64,000 nucleotides of DNA from Candidozyma auris (taxonomy: Eukaryota > Ascomycota > Pichiomycetes > Serinales > Metschnikowiaceae): positions 620,001 through 684,000 of the forward strand of contig NC_072815.1 of the NCBI RefSeq assembly GCF_003013715.1, given 5' to 3'. The translations under genes were made by a program, and so were the position numbers. How positions within the stretch are numbered: the first letter of the stretch is position 1; each line of letters starts with the position of its first letter. Shown piece after piece: positions 37,960-48,510 of this stretch. A model generated the notes under the pieces. It was not told the origin of the DNA and did not search any database. It was given only the letters and a program-made list of their open reading frames with translations.

Positions 37960-38265
37960 ACGAAATGATTAAACGACAGTCATCACCAGAGGAAGTTTTG
38001 TGTTGAAGAAATCACTGGGCCGATGGAGTGAAAGAACGGTAGGTTGTTCCAATGGATGATAACTCGAGGGGATTCAAATCAAAGGACAGCCTACATTCGA
38101 CACCACCAATGCAAGCAAATGTTGCTCGTGAATTTAAGGAGAACTCATACGCTCGTAAAAATACCTGATAGCGTATTTGAATGTCCAGCAAGCCTGCGTT
38201 CGCACACGCGCATCTGATGTAGAGAACACATCTACAATACACTGTATTGCCACCTTCTTTGCAGC

Positions 38266-39123
38266 ATGGTCGCTCATAAAAGGTACGACCAGGACTACGC
38301 ACTATTAATAAGATTTTCAACTTATGTCAAACAACGTCTAAGAGTTTCTCTTGCAGAACTCCTCTTCGTTGCTTCCTTCGCTTTAAATTTTTTCTTAGGC
38401 AAGGTCCTTCACTTATACTCCGAGCAAGCTGAGGTGTACAATTACTACAACGACAAGGGAAACATTTTCAACCAACTCTTTGTGAAAAAAGGTTGGGCAT
38501 GGACAACCATCGCTGTTGTTTATTTCTATGGTAATGTCTTGCTGAGACAACATGTCAAGAATGTTCAGAACACGTTGCTTTTGGCTTTTGTTAGATACGC
38601 TGCTGCAACGTTCTGGTGGTACCTATTCACCCAGTGGTGTTTTGGCTTGCCAATTATGGACAAGCTTTTCGTTTATACCGGTGGCAAGTGTGTGGCAACA
38701 GATGGCAAACATTTGAGTCATCTTTTCGAAGAGCTCGATGGACTTTTTCACTCAAACAAGATCTCGTCCTATGCATGCCGAAAAATCAAGGGCTCTTGGG
38801 AGGGAGGGCACGATCCGCTGGGCCACGTATTTCTTATGGTGCATTCTTCGTTATACCTTTTCTTTGAGATAATGCCTTACTGGAGAGGATGGCAGCAGCT
38901 TAAAAGAGATTGGCAGGGCTTGAAGAGCCAGACGATATCTGGTAAAGTTGTACAAACATTCTACACTACCCCACAAGTTGTAGTCATGCTGTTGATGGCG
39001 CTCTGGTGGTTTATGTTACTCATGACAAATATGTACTTTCATCTGATAGCCGAAAAGCTAGCCGGGCTTTGGTTCGGCTACATTGGTATCGCTGCGATCT
39101 ACTACATCCCGAGATGGTTCTAG
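38266..39123 (+). CDS. SCS3: FIT-family ER acyl-CoA diphosphatase/lipid droplet protein Scs3
   Basis: The 285-residue polytopic ER protein has about six hydrophobic segments. The FIT family cleaves acyl-CoA on the lumenal side and supports lipid droplet budding and phospholipid balance. The two catalytic histidines are visible: His188 in GHDPLGHVFLMVHS and His259 in MYFH followed by xIAEKLAG. The residue after His259 is encoded by CTG, which would be Ser in a CUG-Ser yeast, giving FHS. Yeast has Scs3 (380 aa) and Yft2 (274 aa); adjacency to MED31 favours SCS3. The 306-bp gap before it (37,960-38,265) holds no gene. Confidence 0.88.
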   Translation: MVAHKRYDQDYALLIRFSTYVKQRLRVSLAELLFVASFALNFFLGKVLHLYSEQAEVYNYYNDKGNIFNQLFVKKGWAWTTIAVVYFYGNVLLRQHVKNVQNTLLLAFVRYAAATFWWYLFTQWCFGLPIMDKLFVYTGGKCVATDGKHLSHLFEELDGLFHSNKISSYACRKIKGSWEGGHDPLGHVFLMVHSSLYLFFEIMPYWRGWQQLKRDWQGLKSQTISGKVVQTFYTTPQVVVMLLMALWWFMLLMTNMYFHLIAEKLAGLWFGYIGIAAIYYIPRWF

Positions 39124-39900
39124 CTATTTTGGCCTGGAGCCTGGAGACGATGAGGAAGAGAATTTCGCCTTGTCACAAGCTGGAATTGTTTTGGTCGTCT
39201 ACAGCTGCGGACCGCGCAAAGCAGTGTCAACCTGAGCAAAGAATACCAAAATCGAGGAGCTTCAATTTGTGAGTTTCGGAGAGCATAAAAACCATTCAAC
39301 CGAGGCGATTTTACATATTACTTGCAGCCACGCCCATCATAAGTTCAACTTATTGAGCAATGCGCTTTTCGTGTCTAAGATGCGGTGAGGATGACTTTCG
39401 CATCCTCCCCAGGTGCGCGTCTCGCGAACGTAAACAAACCTCGTGCGACCCGTCTAACCCAAGCGAAACAAAGCCATGATAAAACCAAATGTAGAATGTA
39501 AATTTCACTAATGAATTATTAGAGACCATATCCAGACTCAAACTATATCACTTACGTAACGCATTGATTTACTTGTTTTGATGCTTCTTTTACCACTCTT
39601 GGCTGCGAAAGTGCCTGGCAGAAATCGCGACTGTGAATGTCTCGCGCAGAATCAGTACACGCTTTTTTAGATTGAATAGAGGGTAAAACTTGCATGTATT
39701 GTAGGCAGCGTTCGTGTTATTCGCAGCCGTTCCCAACTTGACGAAGGAGTCGTCTTAAGCGGCTACTTCGCTAAATTTTCTCTGAAGCGTGCCACTTCCA
39801 CAAAATCTTTCTTTCCTTCTTTTGCTTCCTTTCCCAAAGTTTATCACCACCTTTTGCAAATCTTTCTCGGATTGTTTCCCGTCGGCACCCAACTCAGTCT
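39124..39900. other. Intergenic region upstream of AXL2
   Basis: This 777-bp region has no supported gene. The palindrome TTACGTAA at 39,552-39,559 is a typical Yap/CRE-type bZIP site. The last 100 bases are C/T-rich leader sequence. Confidence 0.5.
39552..39559. promoter_or_regulatory. TTACGTAA bZIP (Yap-type) site
   Basis: This perfect 8-bp palindrome matches the Yap1/CRE-like consensus and lies about 340 bp upstream of AXL2. One copy only, so the function is uncertain. Confidence 0.3.
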
Positions 39901-42396
39901 ATGCTCCTCCGTCTTCTAATACTTCTTCAGGCGGTGGTATATGCCATCTATCTTGGCTGGCCCATGGACGAGCAGCTCCCAAATGTCGCTCGTGTAAACC
40001 AGCCTTATGAGTTCACCATTGCCTACTTGACTTACCGCTCCAACAGCGGTGGGTCCATCTCATACTCGGTGACCGGCTTGCCCAGTTGGCTCTCGTTTGA
40101 CCAGCTGAGTCGAACCTTTTCAGGGACCCCATCAGAGAGCGACGTCGCGTCTTTTGAAATAACATTGACGGGTAAGGACGACACCGATGCCTCGGAAATG
40201 TCTCGAAACTACACAATGCTCGTATCCAACAGCACGGGTATCCAATTGTCATCTGACGACGTTATGTTCCCTATAATTGCTCAGTATGGCAGGACTAATG
40301 GCAGAGGCGGGCTTGTTTTATCTGAGGGTGAAGACTTTGACATCAAACTCTCCGAGGATATCTTTGAGGAGAAGAATGGCTCGCTGCGACCTATCATAGC
40401 CTACTACGGACGTTCTCAGGATAGAACCTCCTTGCCTAGCTGGATATCGTTCAATGCTGACGATTTGTCTTTCTCAGGCACAGTACCTTATGTGACATCT
40501 GACATCGCACCTTCCTCAGAGTATGGCTTCAGCTTCTTAGCGTCTGATTACTATGGTTTTTCTGGTGCAGAAGCCATCTTCAAAATCTTGGTTGGTGCTC
40601 ACGACTTGAGCACCTCTCTCAACGAGTCGATCAAGATTAACGGTACCTTTGGCGCTGATTTCCACTACGAGGCTCCGATTCTTTCATCCGTATACTTGGA
40701 TGGAAACCTCATCAACAAGTCGAACATATCTTCTGTGGCTACCAACGACCTCCCATCTTACGTGACATTCAACAAAGACGATTATACTCTCAGTGGAGTG
40801 TTTCCAAACTCTTCAAGAAGTGATAACTTCTCCATTGTTGTGAGCGACTTCTACGGCAACACCGTTGACTTGCCCTACAGGTTTGATTCCATTGGTTCAG
40901 TCTTCACGCTCAAAAAATTGCCCGACGTCAATGCTACAAAGGGTGAGTTCTTTGAATATCAAATCATGAAGTCTTTCTTCACTGATTTCAATGATACAGA
41001 GGTGAGCGTTTCGCTTAATGAGAATGATAACTCATGGTTATCCTACGTTGAATCTAATATGACCCTTGTTGGTAAAGCCCCATCCGACCTCAACCTGGTC
41101 AAGGTCAAAATCCAGGCTGACTCCTCTTACGATTCAGAGTCGAGAACTTTTTCGGTTCGTGGGATCGACAAGGAGAAAAAACCAACTAACTCATCGTCCA
41201 CTTCATCAACTCTGTCGACACCAACGTCAAGATCTTCAGAATCTTCGACGCTGAGTAACGGAGCCGATGAGCAGTCGAAATCTGGAAATCATTCACGTAA
41301 AGCATTGATACTTGGTCTTGCAATAGGCCTTCCGTGCTTCTTCCTTGTATTGGCGCTTCTTTTGCTATTCTTTTTGTGTTGCAGGCGTAAGAAAAGGCAA
41401 GATGAGGAGGAGAATGAAAAGTCCATGGAGGATACGTTCATCGAACGGCCTGAAAACTTGGATGATCGTACTGAGACACCACATCAGTTGGGTGCTTTGA
41501 ATGCATTGAAACTAGACAATGACTCTGCGTCAACTCTGTCCTCTGTCACGCATGTTGATAGCGACTCGACCTCAAGATACTTTGATGCTTCAGAGAAACC
41601 AATGAAGTCATGGCGAGCAAAGGATGAGTCAGATTTGATGGCTGTGAAAAATAAGCTTATGCAAAGACATGCCTCAGAAATTTCTAATAGCACGGTCAAC
41701 ACTGAGGAGCTTTTTGCCGTTAGGCTTGTCGATGATGAAACTCGCAGATCCGCATCTCAATCCCCGTTTTTCCTGAGAGACTCTCTTGATCAGCACTTCC
41801 GTGAAAGCGGCTCTTCGGCTAATATAGAGAGGCTTGACAGTGATAGTAATATTGTCCCTACGCTGGTCTCCAATACATCCTCACCAAGAAAGCGTGCTGC
41901 TCAAAGCATGAGTCTCAACAACATTAACGAGGAAGACAACGCATACAGAGGAGGTGACAATAAGTATCAATATGGCCGTGAGGAATCTGAAGAAAAGGAT
42001 TTGATGGCAAAGTACTTCAGCGGCAAAACCTCTTCTATTGATGCGGACGACTTTAAGGTTGTTAAAACGCCAGTGGGTAATTATGAATGGAGAAGATCAA
42101 AAGATGCCCTCGTGGCATCCCCAGATTCAGAGACCTTCCTACTAAATAACCCAGAGCATACGCCTGTGAACTCATATTCTACAACTGCTGGTAATAACGC
42201 TTCTAAAACATCAGTCTATTCTGATGATCTACAAAACGATAAACCTCTTGGTGCAGGCAAAACACTCAATGGCCAGGCGAAGTTAGTTGAGTTCACCAGG
42301 AAAGGCAGCTTGAGAGATTCTTCCCACACTCCTACCATGGAATTCTCTGGAGAGACTGCTCAAATTCACGACGGCAGTAGTGCTGAGAGCGAGTGA
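39901..42396 (+). CDS. AXL2: Axial bud-site selection membrane protein Axl2 (Bud10)
   Basis: The 831-residue type I plasma membrane protein starts with a signal peptide (MLLRLLILLQAVVYAIYLG). Its extracellular part holds cadherin-like CADG repeats; two show the motif LPSWLSF or LPSWISF followed by FSGT. Many NxS/T sites suggest heavy glycosylation. A Ser/Thr-rich stem precedes one membrane span at about residues 468-494 (ALILGLAIGLPCFFLVLALL), and a Ser-rich cytoplasmic tail of about 335 residues follows. S. cerevisiae Axl2 has 823 aa and marks the axial budding site with Bud3 and Bud4. A CTG codon at residue 69, in the motif FDQxSRTFSG, sits where the repeat usually has Ser. Confidence 0.93.
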   Translation: MLLRLLILLQAVVYAIYLGWPMDEQLPNVARVNQPYEFTIAYLTYRSNSGGSISYSVTGLPSWLSFDQLSRTFSGTPSESDVASFEITLTGKDDTDASEMSRNYTMLVSNSTGIQLSSDDVMFPIIAQYGRTNGRGGLVLSEGEDFDIKLSEDIFEEKNGSLRPIIAYYGRSQDRTSLPSWISFNADDLSFSGTVPYVTSDIAPSSEYGFSFLASDYYGFSGAEAIFKILVGAHDLSTSLNESIKINGTFGADFHYEAPILSSVYLDGNLINKSNISSVATNDLPSYVTFNKDDYTLSGVFPNSSRSDNFSIVVSDFYGNTVDLPYRFDSIGSVFTLKKLPDVNATKGEFFEYQIMKSFFTDFNDTEVSVSLNENDNSWLSYVESNMTLVGKAPSDLNLVKVKIQADSSYDSESRTFSVRGIDKEKKPTNSSSTSSTLSTPTSRSSESSTLSNGADEQSKSGNHSRKALILGLAIGLPCFFLVLALLLLFFLCCRRKKRQDEEENEKSMEDTFIERPENLDDRTETPHQLGALNALKLDNDSASTLSSVTHVDSDSTSRYFDASEKPMKSWRAKDESDLMAVKNKLMQRHASEISNSTVNTEELFAVRLVDDETRRSASQSPFFLRDSLDQHFRESGSSANIERLDSDSNIVPTLVSNTSSPRKRAAQSMSLNNINEEDNAYRGGDNKYQYGREESEEKDLMAKYFSGKTSSIDADDFKVVKTPVGNYEWRRSKDALVASPDSETFLLNNPEHTPVNSYSTTAGNNASKTSVYSDDLQNDKPLGAGKTLNGQAKLVEFTRKGSLRDSSHTPTMEFSGETAQIHDGSSAESE

Positions 42397-42550
42397 CTGG
42401 GATCTCCTCTCATGATAGGGTTTTACAATTTAATTTTTGGTTAAGGCGTTCTATTCATTTGTTTTCAATCTACACTGACCTCAATTCACTCGCTTCGATA
42501 TAATTAATGAATTAAATAATCAAGAAATCTTAACTAGTTGAATATCCAAA

Positions 42551-44044
42551 CTAAAGCTTTGGCTTCGGTAATGTAGAGACATAGTGTGCCGTATCCTGCG
42601 CTCTTCTTCTACCTTCGAGATATTCCATCATCTCAGAATAAGTTTGAGGTATCACAGAGGAGAAGGCAGGCTCGCCAGGTCCGTAGCTCTTGGATGGAAC
42701 ATAGAATGAGTAGATAAAACAACCAGATTCTGTGAAGTCCGGAGAATTCAAGTCTCTAATTCTTGTATCGACCTTGACTTGAATTAGCGTTCCTGGTTCC
42801 GACAAGAACGCATCGGGGTTACCGGAAATTTGATTCGTAGAAGGCAAATCAAGCGGCGAGTGCTTTCCCTTGGCAACCTTTGTGCTGTGAAGATGCTCAG
42901 TGTAAACAACTGTTGACGTCATCGAGAGAACAGATCCGACAGGAACAGGAGCCTTGAATGTAGTTGAGTCTAGGGAGACAAATCTTGCATTAGCGCTGGC
43001 AAATGCAGTAGCACCACAGTAGGCTAGTTCAAAGGATTGTCTCATAAGGTATCCCCCGAAAATCATGTATGAGTGTCTGTTTCTATATTGAGGCTGCATT
43101 ATCAATGTCGAGGTAATGGTGGTGTCTTTCATGAACAGAACATTCTTATTATAGTCCAGGGTCAATTTCTTAGAAGCAGTCCACATGTCGTGAACGAGTC
43201 TGTTCTCTTCATCGGTAGGTTGAATTACACCCAGGTTCTTGGCAGCCAACTTCTTTCTTGCATTAAATGACTCTGCTCTTCTGTAATCCAACCATTCTTT
43301 TTCGCTGACGGGTAGTAATCTGTTGATTGCAAAGGATTTGTGTGTCATTGGATTCCTAGCAACAAATGTGAAGTTTGCAGTCAAAAAGACATCGTCGTCA
43401 GACAAACTGTCAGCCTCAATCTTCTTGGGGACCGAACCTTTGTAGGAATACACCTTGACAGTGATTTCCATAGAGGATCTACCGGTCCAAGTGACCGAGC
43501 CAGCAAGAACAAAATTGTAATTCTGAATTTCATCGACCTTCTTGACCATGTAGATCCTGTCAACAGAGGCAGTGACATTCACAGGTTCGGCTGGGGAGCA
43601 GTGTCTATAAGCAATTCTTCCTGCCAAAGCGTCCAAATCCTGGAACAATTGGCCCATTCGCAAACGTCCAAAAGCATTGATATAAGTGTCACAGAGCCAC
43701 TTGTCATCCTTGAAAGGCAACACAAGGTAAGAAAAGGAATCAGCCCTGGTTTTGTCCACAACCTCAGTAGTCTTGGGGTCAATGTACGAGTAAGAGTCGA
43801 GAACCTTGCCCTCCGCCAATTGCTTAGATCTTTCCCTCAATGCGTCCATCCATGTTGCAGTGTGGTATTGTTTGCTGAGGTCTCGAGAGTCTGAAATGAT
43901 GGTTGCAGAGGCATCCGCAGCCTCAGCTGGTACTGTGGAACCAGCCTCGGTATGTTTCTTCATCAGAGTACTCAATAATCTGGGCGCCGGAAAACGCAGA
44001 ACGGTGTTTATTGAGCGTAAAGGGAGCCTTGAGAACCTTATCAT
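42551..44044 (-). CDS. Mitochondrial acyl-CoA thioesterase, double hotdog (ACOT9 type)
   Basis: The 497-residue product begins with a basic presequence (MIRFSRLPLRSINTVLRFPAPRLLS). It contains two hotdog-fold thioesterase domains: one around residues 130-260 (GRLRMGQLFQDLDALAGRIAYRH, the usual substrate pocket helix) and one around 320-440 (HSYMIFGGYLMRQSFELAYC, followed by ALANARF-like FASANARFV). This layout is that of ACOT9/ACOT10-like enzymes that hydrolyse acyl-CoAs to free acid and CoA. S. cerevisiae has no obvious close copy, so no symbol is given. It is convergent with AXL2 and divergent from PDB1. Confidence 0.85.
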   Translation of the reverse strand: MIRFSRLPLRSINTVLRFPAPRLLSTLMKKHTEAGSTVPAEAADASATIISDSRDLSKQYHTATWMDALRERSKQLAEGKVLDSYSYIDPKTTEVVDKTRADSFSYLVLPFKDDKWLCDTYINAFGRLRMGQLFQDLDALAGRIAYRHCSPAEPVNVTASVDRIYMVKKVDEIQNYNFVLAGSVTWTGRSSMEITVKVYSYKGSVPKKIEADSLSDDDVFLTANFTFVARNPMTHKSFAINRLLPVSEKEWLDYRRAESFNARKKLAAKNLGVIQPTDEENRLVHDMWTASKKLTLDYNKNVLFMKDTTITSTLIMQPQYRNRHSYMIFGGYLMRQSFELAYCGATAFASANARFVSLDSTTFKAPVPVGSVLSMTSTVVYTEHLHSTKVAKGKHSPLDLPSTNQISGNPDAFLSEPGTLIQVKVDTRIRDLNSPDFTESGCFIYSFYVPSKSYGPGEPAFSSVIPQTYSEMMEYLEGRRRAQDTAHYVSTLPKPKL

Positions 44045-45023
44045 GAAATTTCGTATCGCGATGATGAGAATCTAGCGACGAACTTTCTGGTGATTTATAT
44101 AGAAGAACTGTTAGTATGGAGCTGTTGGGTTATTCATGGTGTATTGGTGCGGGGCGATAACGTGCCCGGGAATTTTCGGTTGATGCATTGGATGCCAACA
44201 TCAGGTGTGTGATGAGGGGCAGGAGGGGCTGCGAATTTTGGACCTTTCAAGCTATTCTTGGACTATTCGTGCGATATTCAGGTCTCTCGGAATAATTGAG
44301 TCAAGGCGGTGTAATAAAGTTGGAGGGGGGACTCTTCTATTCCCGGCGTTGCACGGGTAGATGGCACAGTGTTCCCAAATATTGACAGCTCGCGAAAATT
44401 ATCCGTCAGATGGTTACAAAGAGATTGTGAGAGGAGTATTCGGATCCCGGGCTTTAGGAAAGCAGTGAGGTTCGAGTTATAGAAAAATCCCGAACTAACT
44501 TAGCACATCTTTTTGCTCTATTGTTGGCTTGAATTTTTTTTTTTTTTTCACAATTGTTACATGATTATTCATGAAGCATGATGTTGGCCCAAGATTTTTG
44601 TGAGTAGACATTTTGCACCCGATAGCAAAATCTACACCATTTTTTCGCATGTTTCTACGAGCATACCTAATCAAAATAAAGGCCCAAAATGTAGACTCCC
44701 AAAGATATGCATATCAGAAGGCTTAGGCAATTCAACTTAGATGTCCGTTTTGGGTTCCTCTCGAAATTTTTTCCGAGATCTTCAAGCCTTGTATTGGCAA
44801 ACTTGTACAGTGTCTCGGTGAGAAGTCCGAGAAAAAGCGCCTAGTCCCTTGAAGTGGACACCGCTCATTTCTGCCTGCGGAACTGTACCTCCGGCACTTC
44901 CCGCCCCGGTCCTCATCGTTCCGTTGTAAGTGCGCCAAAAAATCAAAAACTACCTATTCCATCTCCAGGTGCCAGCTCGCTTTCTTGTAATTCTTCAAAA
45001 CCAACCAATTCAACGAGCTTAAC
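44045..45023. other. Divergent promoter region of the thioesterase and PDB1 genes
   Basis: This 979-bp region holds both promoters. A TATA-like TTTATATAG lies near 44,093-44,101, about 50 bp from the thioesterase ATG. A Mig1-like GCGGGG core sits at 44,149-44,154. A T run lies at about 44,537-44,549. No gene or RNA was recognised. Confidence 0.5.
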
Positions 45024-46112
45024 ATGTCCAAATTGTCAAGCGTCGCTAAGACTTCCATGATGGCCATGAAGGCCAGCGCCAAAAACGCTCTGAGATTGGC
45101 TTCCGCTGCTTCTGGAACTAAGACCATGACTGTTAGAGATGCTATCAACTCCGCTTTGGCCGAAGAATTGGACAGAGACGACGATGTGTTCTTGATGGGT
45201 GAGGAGGTTGCCCAGTACAACGGTGCATACAAGGTATCTAGAGGTTTGCTCGACAGGTTCGGCGAAAGGAGAGTGATTGACACCCCTATCACTGAAATGG
45301 GTTTCACCGGGTTGACTGTGGGTGCTTCCTTGGCCGGCTTGAAGCCAATCTGTGAGTTCATGACTTTCAACTTTGCTATGCAATCCATTGATCACATCAT
45401 CAATTCCGCCGCTAAGACCTTGTACATGTCTGGTGGTAAGCAACCGTGCAACATCACCTTCAGAGGCCCCAACGGTGCTGCTGCCGGTGTTGCTGCTCAG
45501 CACTCCCAGGACTATGCTGCTTGGTATGGTTCCATTCCAGGTTTGAAGGTGATCTCCCCTTACTCCGCCGAGGACTATAGAGGTTTGTTAAAGGCCGCCA
45601 TCAGAGACCCTAACCCTACTGTGTTCTTGGAGAATGAAATACTCTACGGTGAATCGTTTGAAATCTCTGAGGAGGCGTTGTCCCCTGATTTCGTTCTTCC
45701 AATCGGTAAAGCTAAGATCGAAAGAGAGGGTTCTGACATCACCTTGGTTTCTCACACGAGAAACGTTGGTCATTGTCTTGAAGCCGCCGAGATCTTGAAG
45801 GACAAGTACGGCGTCAATGCTGAGGTCCTTAACTTGAGGTCCATTAAGCCAATGGACGTTCCAGCCATCATCAAGTCTGTGAAGAAGACCAACCACTTGG
45901 TTACTGTCGAGGCTGGCTTCCCTGCCTTTGGTGTTGGTTCTGAAATTTGTGCCCAGATTATGGAATCCGAGGCCTTCGACTACTTAGACGCTCCTGTGGA
46001 AAGAGTTACCGGTTGTGAAGTTCCAACTCCATACGCTAAAGAATTGGAGGACTTTGCTTTCCCTGATGCTGAAATTGTGTTGAGAGCATCTAGAAAGGTT
46101 TTGGGATTGTAG
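45024..46112 (+). CDS. PDB1: Pyruvate dehydrogenase E1 beta subunit, mitochondrial
   Basis: The 362-residue product is E1-beta of the pyruvate dehydrogenase complex (366 aa in yeast), which makes acetyl-CoA in the matrix with thiamine diphosphate. A presequence of about 30 residues ([22 protein letters not shown]) precedes the highly conserved transketolase-type core: [50 protein letters not shown] and the C-terminal domain ([26 protein letters not shown]). The only CTG codon noticed is in the presequence. The transporter gene follows in tandem, as in YBR221C-YBR220C. Confidence 0.97.
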   Translation: MSKLSSVAKTSMMAMKASAKNALRLASAASGTKTMTVRDAINSALAEELDRDDDVFLMGEEVAQYNGAYKVSRGLLDRFGERRVIDTPITEMGFTGLTVGASLAGLKPICEFMTFNFAMQSIDHIINSAAKTLYMSGGKQPCNITFRGPNGAAAGVAAQHSQDYAAWYGSIPGLKVISPYSAEDYRGLLKAAIRDPNPTVFLENEILYGESFEISEEALSPDFVLPIGKAKIEREGSDITLVSHTRNVGHCLEAAEILKDKYGVNAEVLNLRSIKPMDVPAIIKSVKKTNHLVTVEAGFPAFGVGSEICAQIMESEAFDYLDAPVERVTGCEVPTPYAKELEDFAFPDAEIVLRASRKVLGL

Positions 46113-46367
46113 GTGCAACTTTACTCCTGCCTACGACCCAGATAATCTTAATTGAATAGAAACGCAATCACGTCATTATCATGAAACATATTTGTAGATA
46201 TAATATTTCACTAGTTCACTAATACAAGGTGTCGCAGAAACGCGCAGGTGGGCGCGAATCGCAGCCATGGAAGATCTTGAAGAATCCCACATCTAGCCGA
46301 TACCTTATCGCTTTCGTTGAGGTAAACCTTTTTTTTTCATTCAAACAAAAATTAATAGTGCTGTCAA

Positions 46368-48065
46368 ATGGATGTACACAAACGGAACCATTCATCAGGA
46401 CGCCTGGACGAAGTTGGTGATGAAGAAGTGGGCTTTCAGGCGCCCTTACTGCCGCTTGCACGAACACGTCCTGGCTTTCAAGAAGAGAACGACGGGCTCC
46501 TCCCGACATCAATGCCCAATACCAGCAGCAAAACTGCCTCTCACTCATTACCTAGAAAGGATCTTAAAGCATTTATCATACTCGTCATTCTTTACACTCT
46601 CCAGGGGGTTCCGGTCGGGTTGGCATTTGGATCGGTTCCATTCATATTAAAGTCCAAGCTTTCATACTCTCAAGTGGGCATCTTTTCATTGGCGTCATAT
46701 CCCTACTCCCTCAAACTTCTATGGTCCCCAATCGTTGACGCAATTTATAGTAGAAGGATTGGCAGAAGAAAGTCGTGGATCATTCCAGTGCAATTGGTTT
46801 CTGGTCTAACTTTACTTTATCTTGGTTTGGTCATAGACGAGTCCATGGCCAATCCGACTCAGAACTTAGTGAGGATTACCACTTGCTTCTTTCTACTTGT
46901 CTTGTTTTGTGCTACTCAAGATATCGCCGTCGATGGCTGGGCTCTCACGGTGTTGTCCCCAGAAAGTCTTTCATTTGCATCAACCGCTCAGACTGTCGGA
47001 ATGAATTGTGGCTACTTTCTGAGTTTCACGGTATTTCTTGCGTTGAGCTCTCCAGAATTTGCAAATAGGTATCTTCGCAAGACTCCTCGAACTTATGGAC
47101 TATTTGATCTTGGCGGCTATCTAACTTTTTGGGGCTGGATGTACATAATCGTGACTGCAATATTATTTTTTGTACCCGAGGATCCACCACATTTGGCCAG
47201 ACAAAATCATGAAAAACTTTCATCTGATCATTACAAAAATGAGTCCGTCTATAATAGGCCGGTGGATAAGACCAGGAGATATCTTCAAGATTTGATGCAT
47301 GTTTACGACTCGATGTATCAAGTATTGAAACTTCCAAATGTGCAAACACTTGTTGTCATCCTTCTATTTGCAAAGCTTGGATTTCAAGTAAATGAAGCAG
47401 CTACTAATTTGAAGTATCTTGAGAAGGGCTTATCCAAAGAAGACCTTTCAATAACGGTACTCATTGACTTTCCCTTTGAGATGATTTTTGGCTACTATTC
47501 AGGGAGATGGTCATCTGGCAAGAGCCCTTTACGACCATGGCTATTTGGGTTTGCCGGTCGCTTGTTTGCAGCCCTTTTAGCTCATATTATACTTCTCTTC
47601 TTTCCCCAAATTGATGGCGAGGGTGTGCCCTGGAAATTGTTTTTGCTAATCATCTGCCAACATCTTCTCAATTCCTTCATGTCAACAATCCAATTTGTAT
47701 CACTTTGCGCCTTTCATACAAGGATTGCTGATCCAACCATAGGGGGAACGTACATGACGACACTCAACACCTTATCTAACTATGGTGGAACCTGGCCGAG
47801 ACTCATCATCCTTTATATGATCGATAAGCTCACTTTAGCTAGGTGTGAAGGAATCGTTGAACCATACGAGATTTTGTCAGAGGATATGAAGAAGGAATGC
47901 TCTGGCGCTGGTGGTCGTGTTGTCTTCATCCGAGACGGATATTTTCATACAAGTGCAATCTGCATTACATTGGGTGTCGTGATATGGTTTTGGGTGAAGA
48001 AAAAGGCCACATATTTACAGTCGCTTCCACAAAGTGCTTGGAGAGTCAACAAAACTGTTAAGTAG
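46368..48065 (+). CDS. YBR220C: Acetyl-CoA transporter family membrane protein (SLC33A1-like)
   Basis: The 565-residue polytopic protein belongs to the acetyl-CoA transporter (Acatn/SLC33A1) branch of the major facilitator superfamily. The N-terminal 70 residues are polar, then about twelve hydrophobic segments follow. Family motifs are LYTLQGVPVGLAFGSVPFIL, SYPYSLKLLWSPIVDA, GRRKSWIIPVQ and CATQDIAVDGWALT. The animal protein moves acetyl-CoA into the ER lumen; the yeast gene YBR220C (560 aa) is uncharacterised. Tandem placement after PDB1 repeats the S. cerevisiae order. The substrate is inferred from the family. Confidence 0.9.
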   Translation: MDVHKRNHSSGRLDEVGDEEVGFQAPLLPLARTRPGFQEENDGLLPTSMPNTSSKTASHSLPRKDLKAFIILVILYTLQGVPVGLAFGSVPFILKSKLSYSQVGIFSLASYPYSLKLLWSPIVDAIYSRRIGRRKSWIIPVQLVSGLTLLYLGLVIDESMANPTQNLVRITTCFFLLVLFCATQDIAVDGWALTVLSPESLSFASTAQTVGMNCGYFLSFTVFLALSSPEFANRYLRKTPRTYGLFDLGGYLTFWGWMYIIVTAILFFVPEDPPHLARQNHEKLSSDHYKNESVYNRPVDKTRRYLQDLMHVYDSMYQVLKLPNVQTLVVILLFAKLGFQVNEAATNLKYLEKGLSKEDLSITVLIDFPFEMIFGYYSGRWSSGKSPLRPWLFGFAGRLFAALLAHIILLFFPQIDGEGVPWKLFLLIICQHLLNSFMSTIQFVSLCAFHTRIADPTIGGTYMTTLNTLSNYGGTWPRLIILYMIDKLTLARCEGIVEPYEILSEDMKKECSGAGGRVVFIRDGYFHTSAICITLGVVIWFWVKKKATYLQSLPQSAWRVNKTVK

Positions 48066-48165
48066 ATGATGACCACGAGATAGTTATTTAAACAATTCTT
48101 AGAAGAAGCTGCGAATTCTAGCATCAAAAGTAATTTCGCGCACCTGATTTTTATCAACTGCCAGC

Positions 48166-48387
48166 ATGATCGAGGTAAACGCTAACGATAGATTGGGTAA
48201 GAAGATTAAAGTCAAGTGCTTGTCAGAAGATACAGTGGGTGATTTGAAGAAAATTCTATCAATGCAGCTTGGGACCTCACACGAGAAAATTGTTTTGAAA
48301 AAGGGACATCAAATCTACAAGGATCACATCACATTAGAAGACTATGAGGTTCATAATGGATTCAATTTCGAGCTCTATTATAATTAA
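48166..48387 (+). CDS. HUB1: Ubiquitin-like protein Hub1 (UBL5)
   Basis: The 73-residue product has the same length as yeast Hub1 and keeps its hallmarks: [18 protein letters not shown], then [40 protein letters not shown] and the double-Tyr end FELYYN in place of a Gly-Gly tail. Hub1 binds the tri-snRNP protein Snu66 and modulates use of weak splice sites; it is not conjugated like ubiquitin. It is convergent with PPG1 (123 bp between stops), as in YNR032C-A/YNR032W. Confidence 0.97.
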   Translation: MIEVNANDRLGKKIKVKCLSEDTVGDLKKILSMQLGTSHEKIVLKKGHQIYKDHITLEDYEVHNGFNFELYYN

Positions 48388-48510
48388 CATCGACCTTCCA
48401 TGATGAATATAGCAGGAGGCCGTTCTATTATGGTATTGGAAACTGACAGTTGCAGATGCAATGTAAAACACAGAGTGAGAACTGAAATGGGGAGTCGAAC
48501 ATGAAGGCAC

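Noticed and set aside
44470..44480. GGTTCGAGTTA, another B-box-like string
   Set aside because: No A box or cloverleaf pairing is found at the right distance.
48489..48502. TGTTCGACTCCCC on the minus strand, resembling a tRNA B box
   Set aside because: The rest of a tRNA would fall inside the PPG1 3' end and no A box or acceptor pairing is present.
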